Shown here in pieces: positions 43,692 through 53,265 of a DNA stretch of 64,000 nucleotides (position 1 is its first letter; each line of letters opens with the position of its first letter). The position numbers were made by a program, and so were the translations under genes. Location of the stretch: positions 4,278,001 through 4,342,000 of the forward strand of contig NZ_AP026738.1 in assembly GCF_002157685.2 (NCBI RefSeq), written 5' to 3'. The notes under the pieces were generated by a model. It worked only from the letters and a program-made list of their open reading frames with translations, had not been told where the DNA came from and did not search any database. Source of the DNA: Comamonas thiooxydans. Lineage in GTDB: Bacteria > Pseudomonadota > Gammaproteobacteria > Burkholderiales > Burkholderiaceae_C.

Positions 43692-44732
43692 TCACCTGAG
43701 CGAATCCAGCGGCCAGCGCGGCTTCACATCAAACGCGTATTCATGCAGTGCCTGTTCGCGTCCCGCCTGTATGCGCATGGCGGCAGCCATGGCAATCATG
43801 GCGCCGTTGTCGGTACACAGATGCAGCTCGGGGTAGTGCACGCGGATCTTGTGCTTGGCGCAGGCTTCATTGAGCTGCTCGCGCAGCTGCTTGTTGGCCC
43901 CCACACCTCCCGCCACCACCACGCGCTTCATGCCGGTCTGCTTGAGTGCGGCCATGGTTTTCTTGACCAGCACGTCCACAATTGCGGCCTGCGTGCTGGC
44001 GGCCAGATCGGCCTTGCGCGCTTCCAGCTCTTCACCCAGCTTCTTGGCCTGGGTCAACACGGCCGTCTTGAGGCCGGCAAACGAAAAGTCCAGGTCACCC
44101 GAATGCAGCAAGGGGCGAGGCAGCTTGAAGGCCTGAGGATCGCCGCCCTCTGCCAGCTTCGAGAGCACGGGACCGCCCGGATAGGGCAAGCCCATGAGCT
44201 TGGCCGATTTGTCGAAAGCCTCGCCCGCCGCATCATCGATGGTTTCACCGAGGATTTCGTATTCGCCCACGCCGTCCACACGCATGAGCTGGGTGTGCCC
44301 CCCCGAGACCAGCAGGGCCACGAACGGGAACTCCGGCGGGTCGGCACTCAGGAAAGGCGAGAGCAGATGGCCTTCGAGGTGGTGCACGCCCAGCACGGGC
44401 TTGTCCAGCGCGGCTGCCATGGCGCAGGCTGCACCGGAGCCGACCAGCAAAGCCCCGGCAAGACCCGGTCCGCGCGTAAAGGCAATCACATCGACGTTTT
44501 CGAGCTGCTCCCCGGATTCGGCCAGCACCTTCTCGGTCAGCGGCAGCACACGGCGAATATGGTCACGGCTGGCCAGCTCGGGCACCACACCGCCATAGGC
44601 GCGGTGCATTTCAATCTGGCTGTGCAGCGCATGGCTCAGCAAGGTAGGCACACCTTGGCCGTCCGGCGTGCGCACCAGGGCCACACCGGTTTCATCACAA
44701 GAGGATTCGATTCCCAGGATCAGCAAACTCAT
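43692..44732 (-). CDS. tsaD: tRNA N6-adenosine threonylcarbamoyltransferase TsaD
   Basis: 346 residues, universal tRNA t6A enzyme of the Kae1/Qri7 family. [17 protein letters not shown] at the N-terminus, iron-site histidines in [22 protein letters not shown], and [15 protein letters not shown] at the C-terminus. Together with TsaB, TsaC and TsaE makes the t6A37 modification for ANN-decoding tRNAs. Normally next to rpsU in many betaproteobacteria; here rpsU is about 13 kb away. Confidence 0.97.
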   Translation of the reverse strand: MSLLILGIESSCDETGVALVRTPDGQGVPTLLSHALHSQIEMHRAYGGVVPELASRDHIRRVLPLTEKVLAESGEQLENVDVIAFTRGPGLAGALLVGSGAACAMAAALDKPVLGVHHLEGHLLSPFLSADPPEFPFVALLVSGGHTQLMRVDGVGEYEILGETIDDAAGEAFDKSAKLMGLPYPGGPVLSKLAEGGDPQAFKLPRPLLHSGDLDFSFAGLKTAVLTQAKKLGEELEARKADLAASTQAAIVDVLVKKTMAALKQTGMKRVVVAGGVGANKQLREQLNEACAKHKIRVHYPELHLCTDNGAMIAMAAAMRIQAGREQALHEYAFDVKPRWPLDSLR

Positions 44733-44818
44733 GGCCGCAAGTGTAGGACTTGCGCCTTCCAGATGCAGAAAAGGCGGACATTAGCCCTGCCCGCCTTCAC
44801 TATTCAATTCATAGCAAC

Positions 44819-45274
44819 CTACGGTTGATTCACATTGGGTGTCCCGGAAATATAGTGTTCCAGCTGATGGATCGTGAACTGCTGGGCCGAGATGATTTCC
44901 TTGACGATGTCGCCAATCGAAATCAGCCCCTGCAGTTCGCGGGTCTCGCTGATCACGGGCAGATGGCGCATGCGATTGCTGGTCATCAGCGACATGCACT
45001 CCTCGCTGGTCTGGCGCGGCAGCACGCAATGCACCTTGCGCGTCATGACCTCGTCCACGCGCGTGCTGGCCGAGCTTCGGCCCTGCAGCGCGATCTTGCG
45101 CGCGTAGTCGCGCTCGGTCACGATACCGGCGATCTCGCCACCTTCCAGCACCAGCAGCGCGCCAATGCTTTTTTCCGCCATGAGCTGCAGCGCAGCCAGC
45201 ATGGTGTCGGAGGGAGAAACGCTGTAGATAGTGCTGTTGCCCTTGGCGCGCAGAATTTCGGCGACGGTCGTCAT
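44819..45274 (-). CDS. CBS-domain pair protein
   Basis: 151 residues from the ATG at 45274, with AAAGGAG upstream. Two CBS domains in tandem: the first from TIYSVSPSDTMLAALQLMAE to IAGIVTERDYARKI, the second from HCVLPRQTSEECMSLMTSNR to LQGLISIGDIVKEI. Stand-alone CBS pairs bind adenosine nucleotides and regulate partners; the partner is not evident here. Separated from tsaD by 86 bases. Confidence 0.9.
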   Translation of the reverse strand: MTTVAEILRAKGNSTIYSVSPSDTMLAALQLMAEKSIGALLVLEGGEIAGIVTERDYARKIALQGRSSASTRVDEVMTRKVHCVLPRQTSEECMSLMTSNRMRHLPVISETRELQGLISIGDIVKEIISAQQFTIHQLEHYISGTPNVNQP

Positions 45275-45381
45275 CTGGTTCTCCTTTCTGGATCGGCCTG
45301 TCATGCAAAACGCATGACGACATGACCAGTGTGAGAATCCTGCTGCATTGCGGCAATCAGGCTATGCCCGTATACAAAAAC

Positions 45382-45405
45382 AAAAAAGGCAGCCAAAGCT
45401 GCCTT
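45382..45405 (-). terminator. intrinsic terminator of the DUF937 gene
   Basis: On the minus strand AAGGCAGC-TTTG-GCTGCCTT followed by a T-run, 23 bases after the gene's stop. Confidence 0.85.
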
Positions 45406-45427
45406 GATACTGTCACTCAATCCGGGC

Positions 45428-46138
45428 TCAGCGCCGACCGCCCAGCAGCCCCGCGCCCAGCTTGAACAGATCTCCGGCATCGAGCTTGCCGTCGCCATTC
45501 TGGTCGAGCAGGCTGCCGAGAATACCCCCTGCCGCACCGCCTTGCGACTGGATCTGGCCACGCTCCTGATCCAGAGCATTGCCCAGGTCGCCGGCCCCCA
45601 TGCCCTGCGACTGGACTCGATTGGCCAGGAAGGACATCACCAGCGGAGCCAGCAGCGCCAGCAACTGACCTGCATTGCCCCCCAGGCCCGTGGCCTGGCC
45701 CAGCCGGGACTCGGCCTGCTGCTGCTGACCGCCAAAGATATTACCCAGGATGGCGCCAGCATCCAGTTGCGAGTTGCCGGCACCGGAGCCGCCTCCCAGC
45801 ACCGAGCCCAGAATGCTGCCCAGCCCACCCAGGCCGCCAGCCGCACCGGCACCACTGCCCGCACCGCCCAGCAGGCCGCCGAGTCCACCCAGCAGACCGC
45901 CCATATCCATCGCTCCATTGGCACTGCTGTGATCGCGCTGCAGCGCACCGAACAGATCGGCGGCGCCCTGAGGCTGGGCCGTGTTCTGGCCCAGCGCACC
46001 AAACAGCATGGGCAGCGCCACGCCCACGGCCTGCTCGGCCTGCACGGAGTCGATGCCCAGTTGCTGGGCCAGGCCCTGCATGGGAGCGCCCTGCAGCTGG
46101 CCCATGAGTTCGTCGGTCAAAGATGCGTTAGCGGTCAT
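45428..46138 (-). CDS. DUF937 (YidB-like) protein
   Basis: 236 residues from the ATG at 46138 (GAGGAG upstream). Glycine-rich central region around residues 85-135 (repeated LGGL and GLGG units) between helical ends, with an EF-hand-like DQNGDGKLDAGDLFKLGAG near the C-terminus. This fits the DUF937/YidB group, whose function is unknown. The EF-hand-like loop has D-x-N-x-D-x-K-x-D, so calcium binding is possible. Single gene. Confidence 0.8.
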   Translation of the reverse strand: MTANASLTDELMGQLQGAPMQGLAQQLGIDSVQAEQAVGVALPMLFGALGQNTAQPQGAADLFGALQRDHSSANGAMDMGGLLGGLGGLLGGAGSGAGAAGGLGGLGSILGSVLGGGSGAGNSQLDAGAILGNIFGGQQQQAESRLGQATGLGGNAGQLLALLAPLVMSFLANRVQSQGMGAGDLGNALDQERGQIQSQGGAAGGILGSLLDQNGDGKLDAGDLFKLGAGLLGGRR

Positions 46139-46303
46139 TTCAACACTCCTCAAAAACAGCGCACATGGTACGCGCGCTCTGTGTCCCGAAATGTGATCAA
46201 TGTTCATTCACTACGCAAGCCCCTCCCGGGCTATAGACCATTGAGGCGGCCGGTGTCCTGGGCAGGGCTTGCAGCAGGCCGCAGCGTCTGGCGACGGCCT
46301 GGC

Positions 46304-47350
46304 TCAGAAGGAGTGCGAGATGCCGACCAGCAGCGATCGCGGCTTGCTGCCCTTGGGAACCGAAGGCCCGGCATTGCTGGCGCTGTTGATGGTGAATGCT
46401 GCATCGGCCTCGTTGCGGATCGCGGAGACGCCCGCATACAGCTTGGTGCGCCTGGACAGCGCATGGTCGTAGCGCACGCTCAGGGCGCGGGCATCGCTGT
46501 TGGCGCGCGCACGCCCCTGGAACTGCCCATAGGACAGCAACACCTGCCCTGCCGTGCTGACCGGTATGGTCATGCTGGCTTCAAAGAAGCGCCCGCGCTT
46601 GCTGGCGGCATCCGGCAGATCATCCTCCCGGGTGGACAGCAGCAAGGCCGCCCGGGCCACCTTGAAATCATAGGAGCCGCCCAGCAAGCGATAGCGGTCG
46701 GTGTTCTGGGCCGTGGTGCGACGCTCCCACAGCGAGGCTCCCAAGCTCCAGGGGCCGCGCGTGTAGTCCAGCGAGCCGCCGAACTGGCGCCCCATATTGC
46801 TGCCGGCATTCTCCCCGAACGAGTACATGCCCCGCACCACCAGCCCTGCCATGGAAGCCGACTGAAAGCGCAGCGAGTTGTCGGCGCGCAGCACCGTGCC
46901 GTCACGGAAATAGTTGGCGGCGTTGCCCCAGATCAGGCCCGTCAGGGCATAGGAAGCCAGCGAGGTATGAAACGTGGTGTAGTGGCGGCCCACCGTCAGC
47001 TGACCCCAGTCGCCGCCCATGCCGACGAAGATCTGTCGACCGAAGGCCAGCCCTCCCTGAGCTCGCTCACCGGTATCGGCATTCAGCCCGGCCTCCATCA
47101 CATACAGCGCACGCAGGCCACCGCCCAGATCCTCGGTTCCGCGAACGCCCCAGCGCGAGCCCGCCAGGACACCGCTTTCTGCGCGCAGTGTGCGCCCCGC
47201 GCCGGTGGACACCGACTCGGCGGCCATGTCCACCACGCCGTACAGCGTGACCTGGGAGGTGGCGGGCGCAGCGGTCTGAGCCTGGGCCAGCGAGCATGTG
47301 GAGATGAAGGCAGCGGCCACGGCCAAGCCTCCCGATTGCAAGGATGTCAT
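46304..47350 (-). CDS. Gram-negative porin, 16-strand general porin family
   Basis: 348 residues with a signal peptide (GGLAVAAAFISTCSLAQAQ) and a mature sequence starting TAAPATSQVTLYGVVDMAAE, the typical betaproteobacterial porin opening. Contains alternating beta-strand segments, SGVLAGSRWGVRGTEDLGGG, and ends in a C-terminal phenylalanine (GISHSF), the outer-membrane insertion signal. Last gene of the alcohol dehydrogenase-Bug receptor-porin group, so it may admit that group's substrate through the outer membrane. Confidence 0.92.
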   Translation of the reverse strand: MTSLQSGGLAVAAAFISTCSLAQAQTAAPATSQVTLYGVVDMAAESVSTGAGRTLRAESGVLAGSRWGVRGTEDLGGGLRALYVMEAGLNADTGERAQGGLAFGRQIFVGMGGDWGQLTVGRHYTTFHTSLASYALTGLIWGNAANYFRDGTVLRADNSLRFQSASMAGLVVRGMYSFGENAGSNMGRQFGGSLDYTRGPWSLGASLWERRTTAQNTDRYRLLGGSYDFKVARAALLLSTREDDLPDAASKRGRFFEASMTIPVSTAGQVLLSYGQFQGRARANSDARALSVRYDHALSRRTKLYAGVSAIRNEADAAFTINSASNAGPSVPKGSKPRSLLVGISHSF

Positions 47351-47483
47351 GAAGTCTCTCTTTTTAATAATGGATGGGGCTCGCGGCAGAGTCCTGCCGC
47401 TGTCGAGCCGCTGACAGCAGCATCCGCCGCAGTTGCGGGGATGCCGTATGGGAGTCCGGCGCCTCAGATGGCGCCGGCCGCAC

Positions 47484-48467
47484 TCATTCGAGGCGGATGT
47501 TCTTTTGCGTGATCAGGCTGCCGTAGATGCGTGCATCGTTTTCGATGCGCCTGGCCAGCGAGGCTGCGCTGGTGTCGTCGATGCGCCAGCCCTGAGCCAG
47601 CAGCTTGCTGCGGATATCGGGAGCATGAAGAATCTTTTCCAGGGCCGCAGCCAGCTTGGCACGATGCTCGGCGGGCATGGAAGCCGGCGCCATGACCGCA
47701 TTCCAGACTTCGATGTCCACATTGCCGGCACCGATCTCGGGCATGGCCGGCACACCGGGCGCCAGGAGGCTGCGCTTGCTGGAGCTCACGGCCAGGGCGG
47801 CCAGCTTGCCGGACTGGACCAGCGGCATGACCGTGGAGGCCGGCAGCAAGGCCATCTGTACCTGATCGCCCATCAAGGCGTTGACCACCGCCGGGCCGCC
47901 GTTATAGGGCACATGCTGCAGATTCAGCCCCATGGCTTCCTTGATCAGCTCCACGCCCAGGTGGCCGCCGGACCCCGTGCCCACCGAGCCGTAGTTGCCC
48001 TGGGTTCCGGTCTTGAGTGCCTTGAAATAAGCCCCTGCATTCGCGGCCATGGACTTGGGAGCCACCAGCACCAGAGGCGCCGATCCGATCATGGCCAGCG
48101 GTGCGAGATCCTTGATCGGATCGTAGGGCAGCTTGCTGTAGAGAAACTTGGAGCTGGTCAGCGGGCCGTTGCCGATGACGCCTATGGTGTGGCCGTCGCC
48201 GGCTTTGGCCACGGCGTCAGCGCCGATATTGCCGCTGGCCCCCCCTTTGTTCTCCACCACCACGGGCTGACCCAGGGCCTTGGTCAGGGGCTCGGCCAGC
48301 AAACGGGCCTGCACATCGGGCGAAGAGCCGCTGGCATAGCCGACGATCAGACGTATGGGGCGCGTGGGCCAGTCAGCCTTGCCCTGGGCCTGAGCCGCCA
48401 AGGGCAGACAGGCGGCGGCGCACAGCAGCAGGGCCGCCCGGCGCACGGGCATCGATTTTTTTGTCAT
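47484..48467 (-). CDS. Bug/TctC-family periplasmic substrate-binding protein
   Basis: 327 residues from the ATG at 48467; the longer frame to 48665 overlaps the next gene and is rejected. Signal peptide VRRAALLLCAAACLPLAAQA. Family motifs PIRLIVGYASGSSPDVQARL, VVVENKGGASGNIGADAVAK and VPAMPEIG. Lies 23 bases behind the gene of unknown function at 48491 and 133 bases before the porin gene, so it likely supplies the same pathway. No TctAB genes nearby. Confidence 0.9.
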   Translation of the reverse strand: MTKKSMPVRRAALLLCAAACLPLAAQAQGKADWPTRPIRLIVGYASGSSPDVQARLLAEPLTKALGQPVVVENKGGASGNIGADAVAKAGDGHTIGVIGNGPLTSSKFLYSKLPYDPIKDLAPLAMIGSAPLVLVAPKSMAANAGAYFKALKTGTQGNYGSVGTGSGGHLGVELIKEAMGLNLQHVPYNGGPAVVNALMGDQVQMALLPASTVMPLVQSGKLAALAVSSSKRSLLAPGVPAMPEIGAGNVDIEVWNAVMAPASMPAEHRAKLAAALEKILHAPDIRSKLLAQGWRIDDTSAASLARRIENDARIYGSLITQKNIRLE

Positions 48468-48490
48468 CTTTATGTCTCCAGAATCTCGAA

Positions 48491-49210
48491 TCAACAATCG
48501 GCGTATCCAGCCATCAGTTCCATCAATGGTGGCAGGCGTCCGGTGGCGGGCAGGGCCAGCTGCGACCGGCACACCCGGGTTTGCAGGCCAAAAGCCTGCT
48601 GCGCAGGCGCTTCGAGGTGATGCGCCTGCATTCGGTCGGCCCACCATTGGCTGCCTTGGGTGCATGCCGGTCCGTTCAGATGCTCAGCCAGCATGACCAC
48701 CGTGACTTCCCCCCGGGCCTGCTCGGCAATGCGCTCCCCGCCAACGGGGTAGTGCAAGGAACGCTCGACCGGCACCACACCTGCCATGACCCGCAGCAGA
48801 CGCCCCTCCTGTACCGCCTGTTCAGCCCAGCGGGCTGCCTGCGCGGCCCAGGCCTGCGCATCGGTGGTGACGGCCTTGAGCGTCGTCAGCGCCGCGCCGC
48901 TGGATGCGCCAGCCCGCACCTGCAATATGCAGGGCCTGCGCATGAAAGCACTCAGGCGCGGCCTCATGCGTGTCGACCAGGGCGTGGGATTGGCGATCAC
49001 ATCCGCATACTCGGCCGAGTCCAGGGCCGCCAGCGACTCCAGACCGTAGAGCGTGAAATATCCGGAAGCGCCGACATAGCGATGGCCGTAGACAAAGCCG
49101 GGCAAGCCCACGCGCTCGGGAACATGCTCGAAAGCATGCCAAGCCTCGTATTCTGCGCGAGCCTCGGGCCGGTCGATATCGTTCCACAAGGCCAGAAAGG
49201 CGGTGCTCAT
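48491..49210 (-). CDS. uncharacterised dimeric alpha/beta-barrel (EthD-like) protein
   Basis: 239 residues of unknown function. The N-terminal half has a ferredoxin-like pattern, ALWNDIDRPEARAEYEAWHA then FEHVPERVGLPGFVYGHRYV and YFTLYGLESLAALDSAEYAD, seen in EthD-type and related dimeric barrel proteins that protect or isomerise small molecules. The second half (from about residue 120) looks like a degenerate repeat of the same fold. Overlaps the alcohol dehydrogenase start by four bases (its ATG at 49210), so it belongs to that catabolic operon. I do not assign a reaction. Confidence 0.7.
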   Translation of the reverse strand: MSTAFLALWNDIDRPEARAEYEAWHAFEHVPERVGLPGFVYGHRYVGASGYFTLYGLESLAALDSAEYADVIANPTPWSTRMRPRLSAFMRRPCILQVRAGASSGAALTTLKAVTTDAQAWAAQAARWAEQAVQEGRLLRVMAGVVPVERSLHYPVGGERIAEQARGEVTVVMLAEHLNGPACTQGSQWWADRMQAHHLEAPAQQAFGLQTRVCRSQLALPATGRLPPLMELMAGYADC

Positions 49211-50256
49211 GATGTCAGGCCCGCCCCTGGCTGAATCAGCACCTTGCTCGCCAGCCGTGCCCGCGCCAGCTCAAACCCCTGCCCGGCCTGCGCAAGGGGC
49301 ACGCGATGGGTGATCATGAGCCGCAGCTGATCCTGATGGGTTCGCATGAAGTCAACGACCTCCAGCCAGCAGCGCTCCGGCGTGCGATAGGAGCCGCGCA
49401 GCTGCTGATGACGTCGCACCAGGGCCGTCAGATCCAGCGGCACGGGAGCGGCATGAATGCCGGCAATCACCAGCACACCGTGGGTCTTGAGCGCACGCAA
49501 GGCCGGCGCCAGCACTGCTGCCGCCCCGGTGGCTTCGATCACCACATCAAAGTGAGCTTCCTGCGTATACGCGGCAAGGGCTTCGTCGATGTCCTGCCCC
49601 TCGAAGTCCAGCAAATCCTCGAACCCCATGGAGCGCAGGACCTCCAGCCGCGCGGCATCGCCATGGCCGGCAACCACCACCTGAGCCGCCCCGGCGGCAC
49701 GGGCAAACAGCGCAATGCCCTGACCGATATTGCCGGGCCCCAGGATCAGCACGCGATCGCCGGGCTGCACATTGCCGGTGCGCACGGCTTCGAAGCTCAC
49801 CGACAGCGGCTCGGCCAATGCGGCAACCTCGGGGTCCACGCCGTGTGGAATCGCCACGCAATTGCGCAGGGGCACGGCCACATACTCGGCAAAGCCGCCA
49901 TGGCGCATGACACCGATGCCGCGGCGGGTGGTGCAGGCATCGAAGTCGCCGGCACTGCAACTGGGGCATCTGCCGCAGGTGACCGAAGGTCGCACGGCCA
50001 CCAACTGGCCCAGGGGCAGATGCTCGGCCCCCTCGCCTCTGGCCACGATCTCGCCACTGAACTCGTGGCCCACGGTCACCGGCAGCGCGGCCTGCAAAAA
50101 GTGATAGCTCGCCGTCCAGGCATCGATATGCAGATCCGTGCCACAGACACCTGTGGAATGAACCCGCAGCAGCACCTCGCCTGCGGCAGGCGACGGCATG
50201 TCGACCTCGTTGAGCTTCAGTCCCTTGGCGGACTCGGTTTTTTGCAAGGCTTGCAT
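49207..50256 (-). CDS. zinc-dependent medium-chain alcohol dehydrogenase
   Basis: 349 residues from the ATG at 50256; the frame open to 50325 is not conserved. MDR family: catalytic zinc site GVCGTDLHID and VGHEFSGEI, structural zinc cysteines in TCGRCPSCSAGDFDAC, Rossmann motif LILGPGNIGQGIALFARAAG. Oxidises a secondary alcohol or polyol-type substrate with NAD(P). First gene of a minus-strand operon controlled by the divergent LysR gene at 50388. Confidence 0.92.
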   Translation of the reverse strand: MQALQKTESAKGLKLNEVDMPSPAAGEVLLRVHSTGVCGTDLHIDAWTASYHFLQAALPVTVGHEFSGEIVARGEGAEHLPLGQLVAVRPSVTCGRCPSCSAGDFDACTTRRGIGVMRHGGFAEYVAVPLRNCVAIPHGVDPEVAALAEPLSVSFEAVRTGNVQPGDRVLILGPGNIGQGIALFARAAGAAQVVVAGHGDAARLEVLRSMGFEDLLDFEGQDIDEALAAYTQEAHFDVVIEATGAAAVLAPALRALKTHGVLVIAGIHAAPVPLDLTALVRRHQQLRGSYRTPERCWLEVVDFMRTHQDQLRLMITHRVPLAQAGQGFELARARLASKVLIQPGAGLTS

Positions 50257-50387
50257 GAGACAGGCAATGCATGCGTGGACATGCATCTCAGAACGAACAG
50301 GATCGGCAGTGTTGCCGCCCCTCATTCATATGTCCAACACTGATTTAATATAAAAATCATACTTTTAAAATATGGATTGATTCAGGC

Positions 50388-51335
50388 ATGGAACTGAGAC
50401 ATCTGCGCTACTTCGTGGCGGTTGCCGAGCAGGGCAACGTCAGCAGGGCCGCCCGCAAGCTATTCATCGCCCAGCCGCCGCTGTCACAGCAGCTCAAGCA
50501 ACTCGAGGACGAGGTCGGCACGCAGCTCTTCACCCGCCTGCCGCGCGGCATGCAGCTCACTGCTGCAGGCGAGTCGCTGCTGGAAGATGCACGCGTCATA
50601 TTGGCGCGTGCCGAGCAAGCGCCCTTGCGTGCCCGTGAACGCGAACGCAGCAGCCAGACCGTACTGCGCCTGGGGCTGGTTCCTTCGGCCATGCAGTCCC
50701 TGCTGCCCGGCCTGCTGCGGGCAGTGACAGAGGCCGGCTGGGAGGTGCAGATCGAAGCCCGCGAAATGATCTCGTCCCAGCAACAACGGGCCTTGCGCCA
50801 GGGCGAGCTGGAACTCGGCTTTGCCCGACCCGGCCACAAGGAGGCCGACGAGCTTGAGCTGGCCAGCATTGATGACCCCTATTGCCTGGCTGTTCCGGCC
50901 TCGCATGCTCTGGCCGGAGGCAGCGGAATGCTGGATCTTCAGGCCGCCGTGCATCAGCCCTTTGTGGGCTTCACCCGCTATCAGGACACCGACTACTTCG
51001 ACCGCACGGTCGCACTGTGCGCCGAGGCTGGCTTCACTCCGCTGATACGCCACGAAGCCGGTCAGTTGGTGAATGTGCTGGCGCTCGTGGCCTGCGGTCT
51101 GGGCGTGGCCATCGTACCGGCGTCCTTCGCCATGTTCCACCGCGAGCAGATCGTGTTCCGGCCACTTCGGGCTTCGCGCCAGGTCAGCCGGCTTGCCGTC
51201 CTGGCGTCTGCCCAAGCGCTCAAGAGCAATCCCATGCTGGACCTTGTCGCCCAGCTCGCGCAATCGCAGCTGCAGGCCCTGGCTGCACAGCTGGCGCAAC
51301 AGGGAGCGACGGCGTCTCGATCACAGCCGGTTTGA
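50388..51335 (+). CDS. LysR-family transcriptional regulator
   Basis: 315 residues, CbbR/BenM-like N-terminus MELRHLRYFVAVAEQGNVSR followed by AARKLFIAQPPLSQQLKQLE (helix-turn-helix about residues 18-40), and the effector domain from about residue 90. Divergent from the alcohol dehydrogenase operon with 131 AT-rich bases between starts, so it most likely regulates that operon. The next plus-strand gene, trpD2, begins 58 bases after it. Confidence 0.9.
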   Translation: MELRHLRYFVAVAEQGNVSRAARKLFIAQPPLSQQLKQLEDEVGTQLFTRLPRGMQLTAAGESLLEDARVILARAEQAPLRARERERSSQTVLRLGLVPSAMQSLLPGLLRAVTEAGWEVQIEAREMISSQQQRALRQGELELGFARPGHKEADELELASIDDPYCLAVPASHALAGGSGMLDLQAAVHQPFVGFTRYQDTDYFDRTVALCAEAGFTPLIRHEAGQLVNVLALVACGLGVAIVPASFAMFHREQIVFRPLRASRQVSRLAVLASAQALKSNPMLDLVAQLAQSQLQALAAQLAQQGATASRSQPV

Positions 51336-51393
51336 TTTATATAACCAAATCGTCTGACAACTCATGGTTTTTATAGCGACAATTGCGTTAATC

Positions 51394-52398
51394 ATGAGCA
51401 TCAGCCACTACATCAAGGAAATCGGTCGCGGCACCAAGGGCGCGCGCTCTCTTTCGCGGGCCCAGGCCTGCGATCTGATGGGGCAGGTGCTGGACGGCAA
51501 GGTCAGCGATCTGGAGCTGGGCGGCTTTTGCATTGCCATGCGCTTCAAGGGCGAAAGCGCCGAAGAGCTGGCAGGCTTTCTCGACGCCACCCAGCAACGA
51601 CTGCCCACGTGGCCGCAGGCTCACAAGGCCCGGCCCGTGGTCGTCATTCCCAGCTACAACGGCTCGCGCAAGCTGGCCAACCTCACGCCGCTGCTGGCAG
51701 GTCTGCTGGCGCAACAAGGACTGCCGGTGCTGGTGCATGGCAGCCATACCGAGGACAAGCGCCTGGGCACGGCCGAGGTATGGCGGCAACTGGGCTGGAC
51801 GGCCATCGAGCGCCCCGTCGCTCTGGAGCCTGGCGACAAGGTCTGGATACAGACCCGTCACCTGCTGGCACCGCTGGATCGACTGCTGCAGATTCGCCGC
51901 CAGATGGGCCTGCGCAACCCCTCTCACAGCATCGTCAAACTGCTGGACCCTATCCATGGCAGCAGCACCGCGCAGTCCGGGCTGGTGCTGGCCAGCTATA
52001 CCCACCCTGCCTATGCCCAGCCCATGCTCCAGACGCTGGCCATGCGCGCGACCAGTGCGCTGCTGGTGCGCGGCACGGAAGGCGAGGCCGTGGCCGCCCC
52101 CCACCGCGAACCCGTGAGCACGGGTGTGATTGCCGGAGAAGTCTGCTTTGAGCGCTCTTCCCTGCACAGCAGCCAGCTCGCATCCGGCGCCGAGAGCAGC
52201 GCCCCGGAACAGGATCTGGATGCCGAGCAGACAGCCCGGCTGACGCTGGACATTCTGAACGGCCAGCTGCCTGTACCGACGCCGATAGCGCAACAATTGG
52301 AACAGATACAAGCCCTGCACCAGGCCATGCAGGTCACCGATGCCAGCGCTGCCGCCAGCCGCGCCGCACTGCAAGCCTATAACCGCAGCCCCGACTGA
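51394..52398 (+). CDS. ybiB: TrpD2/YbiB-type anthranilate phosphoribosyltransferase-like protein
   Basis: 334 residues from the ATG at 51394 (MSISHYIKEIGRGTKGARSL). Folds like anthranilate phosphoribosyltransferase, but the diphosphate-binding GTGGD loop is replaced by SYNGSRKLANLTPL, and the substrate site is altered. The E. coli relative YbiB binds nucleic acids rather than making tryptophan. Other TrpD2 marks: GLPVLVHGSHTEDKRLGTAE and LRNPSHSIVKLLDPIHGSST. Immediately followed by cobA, as is common near nitrite/sulfite metabolism genes. Confidence 0.88.
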   Translation: MSISHYIKEIGRGTKGARSLSRAQACDLMGQVLDGKVSDLELGGFCIAMRFKGESAEELAGFLDATQQRLPTWPQAHKARPVVVIPSYNGSRKLANLTPLLAGLLAQQGLPVLVHGSHTEDKRLGTAEVWRQLGWTAIERPVALEPGDKVWIQTRHLLAPLDRLLQIRRQMGLRNPSHSIVKLLDPIHGSSTAQSGLVLASYTHPAYAQPMLQTLAMRATSALLVRGTEGEAVAAPHREPVSTGVIAGEVCFERSSLHSSQLASGAESSAPEQDLDAEQTARLTLDILNGQLPVPTPIAQQLEQIQALHQAMQVTDASAAASRAALQAYNRSPD

Positions 52399-52407
52399 GA
52401 CCCCACA

Positions 52408-53208
52408 ATGACTGCCATTTCTCACAACCCCGATCAGCGCGGCTCCTGCACCCTGGTGGGTGCCGGCCCCGGCGACCCCGAGCTGCTGACCATCAAGGCC
52501 GCCAAGGCCATTGCCGCAGCCAGCGTGCTGTTTGTCGACGATCTGGTCAGCGATGGTGTGATGAGCCATGCCTCGCCCTCTGCCCGCGTGGTCTATGTGG
52601 GCAAGCGCGGCGGCTGCAAGAGCACTCCCCAGGCCTTCATCGAAAAGCTCATGATTGCCGCCGTGCAGGACGGCGAACGCGTGGTGCGCCTCAAGGGCGG
52701 CGACCCCTTCATCTTTGGCCGTGGCGGCGAAGAGGTCGAACATCTGCGTGAGGCCGGCATCGAGGTGGAGGTCATCAACGGCATCACCTCCGGTCTCGCG
52801 GGCCTGACCAGCCTGGGCGCCCCGCTGACCCACCGCGACCGCGCACATGGCGTACTTTTCATGACCGGCCATGCCAAGCCCGGCGACAGCGGCCCCGACT
52901 GGCGCCAGATTGCCGCCACGGCCCATGCAGCCAGGCTGACGCTGGTGATCTATATGGGAGTGAGCAGCGTCGAGCGCATCAGCAGCCAGCTGCTCAGCGG
53001 CCTGCCCGGCAGCACGCCCGTGGCCGTGATCCAGCATGCCAGCCTGCCGCAGCAGCGCCATGCGCTGACCTTCCTGAAGGATTTGCCGCAGAGCATTGCC
53101 GACCATCAGCTGGGCAGCCCCAGCATCATCGTCGTAGGCGATGTGGTCCAGGGCATCGCCGCCTGGCAGAACCAGCCCCAGGCCTTGCCGCAGTCTGCGG
53201 CGGCCTGA
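52408..53208 (+). CDS. cobA: uroporphyrinogen-III C-methyltransferase
   Basis: 266 residues, single-domain SUMT. S-adenosylmethionine methylates uroporphyrinogen III twice to precorrin-2 for sirohaem or cobalamin. Signatures: TLVGAGPGDPELLTIKAAKA, VRLKGGDPFIFGRGGEEVEH, GITSGLAGLTSLGAPLTHRD and TLVIYMGVSS. There is no CysG-type dehydrogenase/ferrochelatase extension, so that activity must be encoded elsewhere. Nine bases after trpD2; probably co-transcribed. Confidence 0.96.
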   Translation: MTAISHNPDQRGSCTLVGAGPGDPELLTIKAAKAIAAASVLFVDDLVSDGVMSHASPSARVVYVGKRGGCKSTPQAFIEKLMIAAVQDGERVVRLKGGDPFIFGRGGEEVEHLREAGIEVEVINGITSGLAGLTSLGAPLTHRDRAHGVLFMTGHAKPGDSGPDWRQIAATAHAARLTLVIYMGVSSVERISSQLLSGLPGSTPVAVIQHASLPQQRHALTFLKDLPQSIADHQLGSPSIIVVGDVVQGIAAWQNQPQALPQSAAA

Positions 53209-53265
53209 TCCAGGAGCGCCCCGGGCTGTCGCTCAGCCCGGGAGAGCGGCAAGCGCCGTCCCGAC

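Noticed and set aside
51388..53106. 572-codon open frame opposite trpD2 and cobA
   Set aside because: Antisense to two well-supported genes and without any family motif.
53220..53242. CCCGGGCT/AGCCCGGG stem as a terminator
   Set aside because: Perfect stem but no T-tract on either strand; termination there is unsupported.
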